Origin: Ichthyophis bannanicus
Lineage: Eukaryota > Chordata > Amphibia > Gymnophiona > Ichthyophiidae
Assembly: GCA_033557465.1 (NCBI GenBank)
Contig: CM066033.1
Location: 1,307,115,519 to 1,307,179,518 of the forward strand
Length of the DNA: 64,000 nt
Direction of reading: 5' to 3'
The translations under genes and the position numbers were made by a program. A model generated the notes under the pieces. The model was not told the origin of the DNA. It worked only from the letters and a program-made list of their open reading frames with translations, and made no database searches. Shown here one piece after another: positions 1 to 10,429 of this stretch; the first letter of the stretch is position 1; each line of letters starts with the position of its first letter.

Positions 1-1
1 C

Positions 2-235
2 TGGAGGATCGCCAATGTAACACCAATTTTGAAAAAGTGTTCCAGGGGTGATCCGGGAAACTACAGACCGGTGAGCCTGACGTCAGTACTGGAAAAAATG
101 GCAGAAACCATCATCGAGAATAAAATTACTCAGCATGTAGATAGTCATGGCCTAATGGGATTTAAGTATTATTACAATAACTCTGTAGTACAACAAAGAA
201 AGTGGGCTATATATCATGAATTGACTCGTGGCTGA
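2..235 (+). pseudogene. CR1-clade LINE reverse transcriptase fragment
   Basis: The frame is open from the window edge to a TGA at 233-235. It reads WRIANVTPILKK, then GDPGNYRPVSLTSV, then HGLMGF, the conserved block at the N-terminal side of the palm in CR1-type LINE reverse transcriptases. After HGLMGF the similarity fades and the frame soon stops, so only about 60 codons are recognisable. The element continues left of the window. It would have encoded the ORF2 polymerase used for target-primed reverse transcription. The catalytic YADD block is not present, so this is a dead fragment. Confidence 0.8.
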
Positions 236-789
236 ATGAGGTCTCAGAAGCCTTAGGCTGCCACCAATGGTTTTTAAGTCAACAGGTGGACTAACGCCTG
301 AACTCACATCAATGACCTCGATAATACCTGCCTCCCTCGCTCTTAAATTTCATTAGTTTTCGAATTTACTTTTTCGTTGCATTACAGAAGGTAAGGTTTC
401 TCTTAAACACTGCCACGTTTACTCATTTTTAGCATTACTTTTCCATTTTTTTCTTTTCGTTCAACTTTTTTCATTTGTTTGACTGAAGGTTTCCCTTAGA
501 ATATCTAAACCTATTCAAACATATTCACAAATGAACCAGTGCTTAGCTTTGCAATGATTTCCCAACGCTTGTTCAGCGCGCTATGGGTTGCGTTTCACCG
601 TGCTGGTTTCTTCAGGGGAATTCTATCCAACAGCACTTTGGTATCACTAGAGGTTCTTCATTCAGGTTCTGTTCGGTAGGTTTTTTCTGCGAAAAAAAAC
701 CGGGCAGAAGGGGCCCCGCGGGACAGTCCATTCTGCCGCTGCCGCGGCAGCGGTAGCAGCCAGCATTTTTTTTTTAATTTAATTTTACT
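236..789. other. No gene seen; GC palindrome inside
   Basis: AT-rich sequence with no recognisable coding or repeat family. The only structured part is an 18-bp perfect palindrome at 736-753 (CCGCTGCCGCGGCAGCGG) in a GC-rich patch just before the minisatellite. Confidence 0.5.
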
Positions 790-1720
790 TGAGCCGATGG
801 GGGGGGGTTAGGACTGGTAATGGGCTATGGGGGGGCTAGGACTGGAAATGGGCTGGGGGGGCTAGGACTGGAAATGGGCTGGGGGGGTTAAGACTGGAGG
901 TGGGCTGATGGGGTTAGGACTGGTAATGGGCTGTTGGGGGGGGTTAGAACTGGTAATGGGCTTTGGGGGGGTTAAGACTGTTAATGGGCTGTGGGCTGAT
1001 GGGGGCTGTCTGGTAATGGGCTATGGGGGGGCTAGGACTGTAAAAGGTCTGGGGGGCTTAAGACTGGAGGTGGGCTGATGGGGTTAAGACTGGTAATGGG
1101 CTGTGGGCTGATGGGGGGTTAGGACTGGTAATGGGCTATGGGGGGGTTAGGACTGATAATGGGCTATGGGGGGGCTAGGACAGGAAATGGACTGATGGGG
1201 AGGGGTTAGGACTTGAGGTGGGCTGATGGGGTTAGGACTGGTAATGGGCTGTGGGCTGTTGGGGGGGTTAGAACTGGTAATGGGCTATGGGGGGGTTAAG
1301 ACTGGTAATGGGCTGTGGGCTGATGGGGGCTGTCTGGTAATGGGCTATGGGGGGGGGTTAGGACTGATAATGGGCTGGGGGGGATAGGACAAAAAATGGG
1401 CTGATGGGGAGGGGTTAGGACTTGAGGTGGGCTGATGGGGCTAGGACTGGTAATAGGCTGGGGGCTGATGGGGGGGTTAGGACTGGCAATGGGCTATGGG
1501 GGGCTGACTGGAAATGGGTTGATGGGGTTAGGACTGGAAGTGGGCTGATGGGGGGTTAGGACTGGTAATGGGTTATAGGGGGGCTTAAACTGAAAATGGA
1601 GTGATAGGGGGTTAGGACTGGAAGTGGGTTGATGGGGGGCTAGGACTGGTATTGGGTTGGGGGGTTGCTAGGACTGGAAATGGGCTGATGGGTGGCTAGG
1701 ACTAGAAATGGGCTGATGCA
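790..1720 (+). repeat. G-rich minisatellite
   Basis: Degenerate tandem repeat with a unit of roughly 25-40 bp built from the phrases GGGCTGATGGGG, TTAGGACTGG and TAATGGGCTATGG. Runs of 4-8 G recur every 20-30 bases on the plus strand, with almost no C runs. Units vary in length through insertion of an extra GGGCTGTGGGCTGATGGGG phrase. The dense, regularly spaced G-runs make G-quadruplex formation on the plus strand plausible. The last units, from about 1680 to 1850, decay gradually. Confidence 0.9.
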
Positions 1721-2650
1721 GGGACTAGAAGGGAATGGATGCTGGGTGAGGCTGGAACTAGAAGGGAGCTGATGTTGGGGGAGGATTAGAATGGGATGGG
1801 GCTGGAAGAGTAAAATGGAAAACCATTGGCATTGGCTGTTTAGAGCCTAAAGGGTTGAATGCGGAACAGGATTGGCTAAGCTTAGTTTAATCATCAGGGA
1901 TTGAAAGGCTGATTCTGCTGCCAGATTGGTTAAGCTGTTCATGATATCATCAAAAGAAGGCGGTCCTTATTAGCTTTAAACACCTTTTTCACTTTGCTTT
2001 GATACTCGCAAAAGAAAGGCTGTAACAACGGAGCGATCCGGTTGTAATGAGAAATTACATCAGAGCTGAAAGAAGGAACTTATCTGACCAAAAGAAGATA
2101 TTAATTCAGATGAGTATATAGAGCAGATATTTAAGCGTTGAAGCAGAACCGGAAAACGAGTGCGGTTTTAAACGCAGTACTGTGTCCGTTGAAGATCTGC
2201 ATTTAATGATTTTCTGAAGTTGAAGTTCAACAATTAAGAAATTTTAAAATTGGTTGTGTTGTAGCATTGGATAATGCAATTACTTCACAGGTTTTATACG
2301 GTGGTTTGGTTACCATAAAAGTAATTAAAAGGGAAGTCACGCTTCAAGAGGGAGAAATCTCTCAAGGCAATAACTTCCGAGAAAAAAAAAAAAAGAATAA
2401 AAAAAATAATAATACACGGTATTTATTAGTTTACATCAGTCACTATTGAATCACTCGTTGGATGGTATAAATTAGTTGAAGTGAGTGAGGGGTGGAAAAA
2501 ATTATGGGTTCTAAATGGGCAGTGTTTGTAGTAGTTCCTAATGTGTCTGGTAGTTGGCACTGGATTATAGTTATGTAGAAATCTTTTAGTCTTTCTTTAT
2601 CCATACACTCATTAAGAGGCACGTTTACTAAAAGTTAGTATATGGTAACA
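1721..2650. other. Unassigned sequence
   Basis: Nothing recognisable beyond decaying G-rich repeat units in the first hundred bases. A short open frame at 2267-2449 ends in an A-rich low-complexity stretch and shows no domain. Confidence 0.5.
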
Positions 2651-2652
2651 TT

Positions 2653-2690
2653 ATGCAAATATTTATGCAAATGAGGCCCATTATGCAAAT
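2653..2690 (+). promoter_or_regulatory. Three octamer motifs (ATGCAAAT)
   Basis: ATGCAAAT occurs at 2653-2660, 2665-2672 and 2683-2690. The last two lie in a short direct repeat ending GAGGCCC, so local duplication explains part of the cluster. ATGCAAAT is the consensus for POU/Oct factors. There is no gene nearby for it to regulate, so function is not supported. Confidence 0.3.
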
Positions 2691-2747
2691 GAGGCCCCGC
2701 ACCGAGTCTCCGCACATGGCCCCGCACCCCCCTTGGGCCACCCCTGA

Positions 2748-2894
2748 GTACAAGCATTGCAGAACCTGTGTCTTTTGGGGAAACTGCTAGGTACGTATGA
2801 CCTAGATTGGCCACTGTTGGAAACAGGATACTGGGCTTGATGGACCTTGGTCTGACCCAGTATGGCATATCTTATGTTCTTATGTTCTTATGCT
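2748..2894 (+). mobile_element. CR1-family 3' end
   Basis: The segment has the phrases GATTGGCCACTGTTGGAAAC, TTGATGGACCTTGGTCTGAC and CCAGTATGGCATATC, and ends in tandem TTATGTTC copies. That is the 3'-UTR and octamer-type tail of CR1-family LINEs in reptiles and amphibians. Almost the same sequence recurs at 20500-20638. It is 5'-truncated and inserted directly in front of hAT transposase sequence. Confidence 0.85.
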
Positions 2895-4500
2895 TTGCCC
2901 ACTTGCTGCACCTGGTTGTCAGAGATTTCCTAGCCCTGGGGAGCAAGGAAAGTGGCAGCCCTGTCCTAAGGCAACTAGTGGCAAAAATAGGTGGGTATTT
3001 TCACAAGAGTTTGAAAGGTGGGTGTGAGCTATGTAAGAAGCAGGAAGCAATAGAGGCATCTGAGCCCCAGCTCAAATAGGATGTTGGCACTAGGTGGAAT
3101 TCTACTTATCCAACTAACAATAGAACAGAGCCAAAAATAACAACGTTTCCCACATTGCTTATGAAATGCTTTTGATGAACTAATAATGTTGTTATATATA
3201 GCAAGGGTATCAACAAACATATTGTAGGCAATTCAGGAGTAAAGCAGTACCAAAGCACTTAATAAACCCAAAACACCTTCAACACATTGCATCATCATTT
3301 ACCCCACGCCAGTATGATTTCTTGTCAGGAAGCTTTTATGATAGATAGACTTAGCTCATAGTCTTCACCGAACAGATGCACTACTGGAGTGTGATTAACA
3401 ATCTCAGTCTGTAGCCCCTGTTGCAGACAGTGAATCTCCCGAAACACCATGGTGCCAGACGTAGGAGGTGTGGGGTGTCTTTGAACAGTGGATCGCTGCA
3501 TATTCAGAGGACTGCAAGTCATCAAGTTGCATGGAAGTTTGGACACTACTTTATAAAGGTGTTTGTTGAAGTCTATGAGCTAAGTCTATCTATCATAAAA
3601 GTTGGCAGTTGAATACAATAATATTAAATTGGATTGAACTTTTGAAAGGCACTTACAGACTATTTTATCTGACAAGGAGTCATACTGTGTTCACATATGG
3701 TGGGACAATACTTTGTGGATCACATTTTTTGTTTCATTCATAAGGTTATCACATGGTGGTGTTGCTTGACTCAATGGCGTGGGGTAAATGATGATGCAAC
3801 ATGTTGAAGGTGTTTTGGGTTTATTAAGGGCTTTGGTACTGGTTTAGTCCTGAATTGCCTACAATACATTTGTTGATGCCCCTGTTATATATAACATCAC
3901 TGTTAATTCATTATCGAAAGCATTTCATAAGTAGTGTGGGAAAAGTCACTATTTTTGGCTCTGCTCTATTATTGGTTGGATAAGTATAATTCTACCTGGT
4001 GCCAACATCTTGCCTGAGCTAGTGCTCAGGTGCCTGTATTGTTGGTTGGTTTAATAGTGTGCAGAACCATTACTGTCCTTATTGTTTTGTTATGGAATTC
4101 TACTTATGACATGCTGGAGAGGTCAATGGAGCAATGAGCAGCCCTGAATCAGACGTCAATGGAGTCCAAGATCAGCATTGACAGGCTCCAAGGTGGCCAG
4201 GATTGGGAAAATATCATGCATACAAGAGAAGTCCTAAAGCCTTTTAAGGATGTCATGGAGGAATTGAGTTGCACAAGGGCTTTCCAAGCCTTCTCATCCC
4301 AGTAGTGAATATTTTACAGGCAAAGTTAGAAGGTTTTCGGCAGCAACAAGGATTCACAGCGGAGGTTTGGTGATGGTGGGCCTCTTGCAGGGTCAAGTGG
4401 AAAAAAGGTTGCAACCCTTTATAAAGCAGGATGTCTATATGCTAGCTGGTCTCTGTGATCCATGAATGAAGGGAACTATTACACTGCAGTACAACACTGA
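2895..4500 (+). pseudogene. hAT transposase remnant, split by an insertion
   Basis: The left part (2895-3109) reads CFAHLLHLVVRDFLALGS and later WNSTY, matching the hAT transposase block C-HxLNLVV...RWNSTY. The right part starts at 4093 with the repeated WNSTY followed by DMLERSMEQ. It continues through TREVLKPFKDVMEELS to about 4450, with at least two internal stops. The reading resumes exactly across the insertion at 3110-4092. The BED finger and the C-terminal dimerisation block are not seen. The encoded enzyme would cut and paste hAT ends. This copy is dead. Confidence 0.75.
3110..4092. mobile_element. 983-bp insertion in hAT gene, with large inverted repeat
   Basis: A 15-bp direct repeat (TGGAATTCTACTTAT) at 3095-3109 and 4093-4107 flanks this block. 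About 3057-3345 is repeated in inverted, diverged form at about 3768-4033. A second smaller inverted pair (core CTATGAGCTAAGTCTATC) lies at about 3335-3360 and 3572-3598. The right arm also contains an inverted copy of the hAT flank and the target site, so this is not simply a palindromic transposon. An inverted duplication of the junction is more likely. Confidence 0.55.
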
Positions 4501-4509
4501 CTTACTGGA

Positions 4510-5250
4510 AGGAAAAACTGGTGGTGGAGGAGGTAGGAGAGCGATGGTAAATTTGATAATAGTGATGCAGCAGAAGAAATAGTAAGCCTGCTGCCAAGCA
4601 GTACTGGTACCATGAGCACTGCACTGTCACTTACCACTCACTCTACCAGCTTCTCATGCCAGCAGTGGCCCTTAAGGCCCAGCCATGGAAAATCTTTGGT
4701 GCCTGAAGCCCTAGCTACAGTGCTAAGCAGCAGAGATCAGCCTACCATAAGTTGACTCTTACACAGATTCCAGTATCCTGCTACCTTTTAGAGCCCATCA
4801 ATACCATGCAGAAACACAATTAAGTTATACTCGCCTATAACTTACATGCATAGATTTTGGCCCTGCCTACACTACATCTCTGTGCATACCCAACAGACGT
4901 TATGCAAATATAACAAAGGATCTGTGAGCATGGTATATCTGCCGTGTCAGGGGATATTGTGGCTCCCCATTGTTCATAGCTAGCACTGGAGTTGGTGGAA
5001 AAGCTAGTGTTTGTGAAGACAAACCTCACCTTGCTTGATTTACCTCCATTTTCATGTAACTGGAAGAAGGAATGAGTAGAGGCAGTTGCCCACACTCTCC
5101 CTTCAGCATCTAACTGTGTTTTTGACAGTTTTCATTGCAATCTCTCAGGATTCTTGAGCAGGAGTCATGTCCTTGATTTTAATCCAGGCATGGTTTCTGC
5201 AAGATTTGTGCTAGTATAAACATTTGTGCTTTTATAGACATAAGCACTAT
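4510..5250. other. Unassigned; fragment of a non-autonomous repeat
   Basis: No coding signal. A block around 4843-4880 (CATAGATTTTGGCCCTGCC) recurs at about 6365-6405, so part of this stretch belongs to the same repeat family as the element at 5254-6556. Confidence 0.4.
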
Positions 5251-5253
5251 GAG

Positions 5254-6556
5254 AGTAATTCTATAAACTCCCGCCCAGTTAACGCATTTAGCCATTCATG
5301 CATGTGGGGCCTATTCTATAAAGTAAAGTAAGAGCGTACTGTACTTTATAGAATAGGGACGTGCTGGTGCACCTGAGCTTAGTTGCGGCAGTTATGCCGT
5401 CTCTCGAGCACAGGTGTAAATGTCCACACCTAGATCTGGCAGAAATACACATTTTATTTATTTTATTTTATTTATTTCTAGCTTTTCTATACCGCGCTAT
5501 TTGACATCAGTGCAGTTTACAGACAACAATTTTACACAAGGTGGGAAGTGCCTTGTGTTTACATCAAACAGGACAAATTAACTGGGATTCATAACATTGA
5601 ACTATTTACATCTGAACAAAGGCAGCCTACTAGTGTCGCTGTTACATTCATATAGCTGTTGGGTGGTTGTGTTTGTGCAAGGTGTAGGGGAACCGTTGGA
5701 TTGCGAGTAGTATGAGAGGAATAAATGATGTTTTATGGCTTTCCTGAATTGTGCGAGATCATTGATTGATCTTATGTTGGACGGGAGATTATTCCAACAC
5801 CTTGGAGCATAGAAAGAGAATGCCCTGTTTCTAGTTGTTTGCTTGCATTTCGTCACTTCGGTCGGGGTTAGCAGTGTGTTAGCACCTATTGACCTTCTTG
5901 ACCTATTATCGGGGGTATGCGTAATGAGTGCCGTGATAGACGAGGGTGATATCCCGTTGATGGCTTTAAACGTAATGAGCAGTGCCTTGTAGGTGATTCT
6001 GCCCTCTATTGGTAGCCAGTGAAGGTCCTTTAACGTAGGGGTGATATGGTCTCTTCTTGAGACTCCGCAGAGGACACGTGCTGCGGCATTCATTGCAAGC
6101 TGCAACTGGTTTAGGGAACACTTGGGGATCCCGTGTAGGATGATGTTCGTATAATCGAAGTGAGGAAGTAGCAGGGCTTGGAAGACTGTCCTGTAGTCTT
6201 CATGTGCCAGCATTGGTCTTAGGTGACGTAACGTCTTAAGCTTGAAATATATAGCCTTGATGGTATTGCTTATGTGAGCTTTAAAGTCAAAACGTTGATC
6301 AAGTGTAATACCCAGATAGCGTATCGTAGGCTTACTTGGGAGTAAGTTAAACTATTCTATAAACATATGTGCGTAGATTTTGGCCCTGCCTACACTCCGC
6401 TATACCATAACTGAAGTGCATACCATAACGCATAAGTTACGCATGAAAGGACTTATGTGCATAAGTACTCATTCAATTTGTATAACTCCTTTAGAATAGG
6501 GACTTATGCACATTCTTAACATGTACCTTTCCAGGACCCTTTATAAAATTACCACC
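5254..6556. mobile_element. Non-autonomous DNA element with L2 inside
   Basis: The left end reads GTAATTCTATAAAC and the right end is its near inverse, CCCTTTATAAAATTAC. Near the left end, 16-bp perfect arms (5310-5325 and 5342-5357, core CTATTCTATAAAGTA) form a hairpin. The interior from about 5450 to 6345 is an antisense L2 insertion. No transposase is present. The superfamily cannot be assigned because the target duplication is unclear. Confidence 0.45.
5450..6345 (-). pseudogene. L2-clade LINE, 3' part of ORF2 and tail
   Basis: On the minus strand the open frame (about 6340 to 5602) reads RYLGITLDQRFDFKAHI, FDYTNIILHGIPK, NAAARVLCGVSRRDHITP, LHWLPIEGRITYK and FYAPRCWNNLPSNIRS, the order found in the thumb and C-terminus of L2 LINE polymerases. 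The catalytic palm is missing through 5' truncation. The frame is open over about 240 codons, which suggests a fairly young insertion. The 3' end at 5450-5520 is a TTTA-rich tail next to a TACCGCGCTATT motif shared with other L2 and SINE tails here. Confidence 0.85.
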
Positions 6557-6560
6557 TCTG

Positions 6561-7686
6561 TGCTTTTATAATATAGGTGCCTTCTCTACCTCCAAATCTA
6601 GGTGCCTTGATATAAAATTACCCTCCTAGTGTGCAGTTCTGAAATCTGAGTCAGCAGCAGCTATGGTTTACCAACAAACATCTGAAAGCTATGGTTTACC
6701 AACATCTGCCAGCTACTGCATCCTAGGTTGCAAAGGCTGAATGAGGTGTCAACAAGTTCACGACTGGGCTCTGTGCAGCAAGCTTAAGCTGATTGGGCCC
6801 AGAACTGCAAGCCAAATAACCATTGGCAGCTGGTGAGGTATTAAACCAGATAGGCAAAGTCACATTTTGCAGGATCAGAGGGATACACCTCATTTATAAC
6901 CTCCTTTACCTAATAAGAATCCTCAATCTCAACTACCCTTCACAGTCTCACAGTGATTTGGCAGAAGACAGGAGGGTGCTGACATGCAGCTTTTACCGTC
7001 ACTCACAGATGAACCTGCCCAAAGAGATGGAGCCATGATGGGTAGGATCTTAAGCTCTTCCTCTGCAGTCAGCCACATCAGCAGTCCGCCTACTTGTGGA
7101 GGTACAGCAGAGGAGCAGAACATTTTGTAGATGGGTAGCTTTGGGGTTCCCTAGCCCTATCCTAGCCATATAAATCATTGACTTGCTACAACATAATCCT
7201 GTTACTTTGTGTAGAAGCACCAGACAATGAGATCAGTAAAGAATTTTTAAAAATTACACTATTGGATATTCCCTTTGGCTTCCACAGCTAGTATGATAAA
7301 CTTTACAGTTTTCCAGGTCATTAAAACTTCAAATGCACCAGAGAACCTTCCCATCTCCAGCCTTTCTCCAACAGACTTTCCCCCCAAAATTCAAATTTCC
7401 TGCCTCAATCCAACCAATCCTGTTTGAGGACTACTAAACAGAAGAACAGAAATCCACTGCTCAACTACTTTGCCATGAAGAAAGCTAAAACATTGGTTCC
7501 AGGTAGGAAGACGCAGCATGACTAGGAAAACTGCAAAGGTTACACCACTGGATGCCTAGAAAGCACTAGTCAAAGTCACTGGTTCTCAACTCTATCCCAC
7601 AGGTGCACCAAACCAGGTTAGTTTTCAGAATAGGCCAGGTGAATGTGCATGAGATGGCTCTACATACATTACCCAACAATTAGTGC
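6561..7686. other. Unassigned sequence
   Basis: No coding region is supported. A short direct duplication (AGCTATGGTTTACCAACA) occurs near 6660 and 6688. About 7575-7675 resembles a dispersed repeat (CTGGTTCTCAACTCTATCCC followed by GAATGTGCATGAGA), but I cannot name the family with confidence. Confidence 0.4.
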
Positions 7687-7803
7687 AACAATGACTTCAC
7701 TGCCCTGAATAACACTAATCTTGGTTGATCTCAGAAGATAAGCAGGGTTGGGCCTTGTTAGTACTTGGATGAGGGACCATCTTGGAATACTAGGTGCTGT
7801 AGT
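7687..7803 (+). repeat. 5S rRNA-derived sequence (pseudogene or SINE head)
   Basis: Aligns nearly gap-free with vertebrate 5S rRNA. TTGATCTCAGAAGATAAGCA corresponds to the TGATCTCGGAAGCTAAGCA region, followed by GTTAGTACTTGGATG and GGTGCTGTAG. The internal control region (A box, intermediate element, C box) is largely kept. The 5' 18 nt and several stem positions have diverged. Instead of the T-run terminator it ends in (TAG)n, a tail used by L2-type repeats elsewhere in the window. That suggests a retroposed or 5S-headed SINE rather than a working gene. Confidence 0.8.
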
Positions 7804-8575
7804 AGTAGTAGTAGTAGTACTGTAGATATACTGTGTGGAAAAAAGCCTGGCAATTTATCTCAGGTTACACCTTGCCAAGAAAACTCAAGGGCTGGGTAGC
7901 CAGGAGTCAACATTGACTTGTTGGCACACACAGCCAGTGCAAAGAATAGTTGCACTGACTATATGTATTGATTTAGACACTTGTACCAGTACTTCAATTA
8001 ATGAAGTGACCATGGCTCTGTATCCAGGCTCATAGTATCCACGTGTCAAATCAATATAGCCTGTCTTTTGTTAGATAGAAGTCCACATTCATAGACTTTT
8101 GCGGATAAAATTGACATTTACCTGCATAAAACTGGCTCTTTAAAAGTATTCCCCCTCCTCCCCCCCCCCCTTTGTCCAAAAAATTTGTCCATGCTAAAAT
8201 GTTGTGCAGACAGTAACCTGGATAAATCACCCTTTCTGTGTTTTTCTTTTTAATATGAGGATCATAGATTAAAAACATTAAATATTTAAAAACTGAAGCT
8301 TCAGTCAATATGATGGAGCTAAATTAAAATACTCTAGAAGTTTCCAATGATACTATTGCAAATGTAAGCTAAACATCCGCTAGAAAATGAATCACAGATT
8401 TCTCTCGCTCTCTCTTGTGCTTTACAGGATTATATCATCTACCACAAGGTTTGCAAACAGCACATCAGATAAAGTGTATCTTAATTACAGTAATATAAAC
8501 ATGTAAACTACTGTGTTTCCTCAATTCACTTTTTAAAAAAGAAATATTGATACTTTTGTGTTACTTTTTGTTTAG
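7804..8575. other. Unassigned, intron-like sequence
   Basis: AT-rich, with a C-run at about 8160-8170. No coding signal. The last 40 bases form a T-rich tract that would serve as the polypyrimidine tract for the candidate exon that follows. Confidence 0.4.
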
Positions 8576-8611
8576 GTGCACCAGGCGTGTCTCACGTTCC
8601 AGGAATTTAAG
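8576..8611 (+). other. Candidate 36-nt microexon
   Basis: A T-rich tract ending TTTTTGTTTAG is followed by 36 nt and then a consensus donor GTAAGTATA. Read from its first base the 36 nt is open and gives VHQACLTFQEFK, a multiple of three. I do not recognise the peptide. Good splice sites around a short open block can arise by chance in a window this size, so support is weak. It is the only feature here that might belong to a host gene. Confidence 0.25.
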
Positions 8612-8649
8612 GTAAGTATAAGAGAGTATGAGATAAATTCAGATCCTAG

Positions 8650-9300
8650 TTTAGCAGGTCTGGACGTCCAATCCAGATGTCCAGACCTGCTAAACATCCG
8701 GATCGTACTGGCAGCGACAGAGCTCCCCTCAGGTATGGCCGACTTGTGCAGGGAGCTCTGTTTCTGGGTGAGAGGGGTGGGCCAGGGGAGGAGCGAGGGA
8801 GGGCAATGGGTAGGGAAGCAACCCCAGGCGTACAGGGCTGATTCTGAGGTCAGCCCTGTAAGTCCAGAGTCGGCCAGTTAGATGGGGGACTTATTTCACC
8901 TCGGAGGTGAAATAAGTCCCCCTGCACATCGGGGAACCATGGAGCCAGGCACCATCGAAGAGGTGAGGGGGCGCAGGAGGTTCCCCGTAGACTAACCCTG
9001 GCCATGGATGGCCAGATCATGAGTCAGGCTGTGGGGAAAGAAGTTTCTATTCGGCGGTCGGGAATTGCGGCTCCTGAATGGAGCCATGATGGCATGGTGA
9101 CAGGACGCCATGCCACCGCCACTGCATTCAGGAGCCTGGCTGAACTACCAGGGAAGTGGCTGGATGTCCAGGGTGCCTGGATCAGGGCCGGATATCCAAC
9201 CACTGTGATGCAATTCTGTTCTTGCAGGGACATCTAGCCCCCACAGAAGCAGAATCAGGTGAATCTCCTGGCCATCCAGATGTCTGGATGCCCAAATGGC
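8650..9300. repeat. Array of consecutive short hairpins
   Basis: At least eight inverted repeats follow one another. Arms: 8650-8665/8679-8694 (16 bp, perfect), 8717-8727/8751-8761 (11), 8831-8841/8850-8860 (11), 8884-8902/8904-8922 (19, perfect), 8930-8938/8979-8987 (9), 8998-9005/9008-9015 (8), 9069-9080/9125-9136 (12, enclosing another 7-bp pair), 9155-9169/9190-9204 (15, two mismatches) and 9273-9280/9283-9290 (8). The block is GC-rich against AT-rich flanks. A transcript would fold into a chain of stem-loops. No transposase or known repeat is recognised. Confidence 0.75.
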
Positions 9301-9884
9301 CTGGGAACGCACATAGTGAATTGGCCTCCATACCTAGCTCTACAATTTCTTTCTTCTTTCAAAAAAAAAACTTGCCAAATAAAATTCAGCTAGTGTCAAA
9401 GAAATATCCTTTTCTTCCTTTAAAAAAGAAAAAAAAACCTTAAAGCTTTAAAGGGAAGAAAACCATACCTAACTGCATATTTCTTTATTTTTCTGAGTTA
9501 ATAATAATCCTTGTTATCAGGCTGTTGTCCCCACACTGTCCCTAATTAGGGTAAGCAAAGAGATTATTGAACTCACTTTTGAAAGGAGATAATCAGGCAC
9601 ACTGTTTCCATTAACACATTAAGAACCATAACTTAATATTCAATTTCTTTTAACCAGCTCTAGCTTGTCACTCATCTCAAGCAGGCCAGATCAAGCTTTG
9701 GCATTCAAACAGCTGCTGTAAGCCAATGTCTCTTCAGCGCAAGAGGGGTCTTTTTATAGATATGCCTCTCAAAGGTCTTCACTTGTTAAATGTGAGACCA
9801 AAGGCTTTCCCAGGAGGCTAAACTATTTTCTACCAAACTAATATTTCAGTAGTTTGAGTTAGGCTTCAGCTTCTCCTTTACACG
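9301..9884. other. Unassigned AT-rich sequence
   Basis: A-rich runs at about 9360-9440 and no coding or repeat family that I recognise. It borders the left TA target site of the Tc1 element. Confidence 0.4.
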
Positions 9885-10429
9885 TACAGTTGTGGTCAAC
9901 ATTATTGCACCCCTGCATTTTAGGTATGTTGTATACAATATCTTGAGAAATAATTGGAAATAATCTAACTGTATGTCATCATAATATTTTCATAGTATGT
10001 TTAAAGGTATACAACAACAAAAAAAAGATGTCCGTGCAACATAGACATAGTAATTTCTGAAAAAACAAAACAAAATAGAGACCTGGACAGGATTAATGGC
10101 ACCCTTCACTAATACTTGGAGGTATGTTTACTAAACCGTCTTAATGTTGCAGCGGTGGTATTATCGTGCGATAAGCGAAGTTATCGCGTGATAATGTAAC
10201 ATTATCGTGCGATAACATCACTTAGCGCACGATAACGCGGCTGCGGCGTTAAGGCACACTAACACTGTAAAATCCGGCTCTGAAGGGTGGAGTAAGGCTT
10301 CCCAGAGGGCGGAGAGAAGGGGTCAATGGGCGGAGAGTGGGAGGGGAGAGGCTCCAGGCACACTAACGCTGTGAAATCTGGGTCTGAACACTAACGCCAG
10401 TGAAACCCTCGCGTTAAGGCACATTTGCA

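Noticed and set aside
790..1720. Interstitial telomere repeat (GGGTTAGG phrases)
   Set aside because: GGGTTAGG occurs only inside longer ~30-bp units with ACTGG; there is no (TTAGGG)n register.
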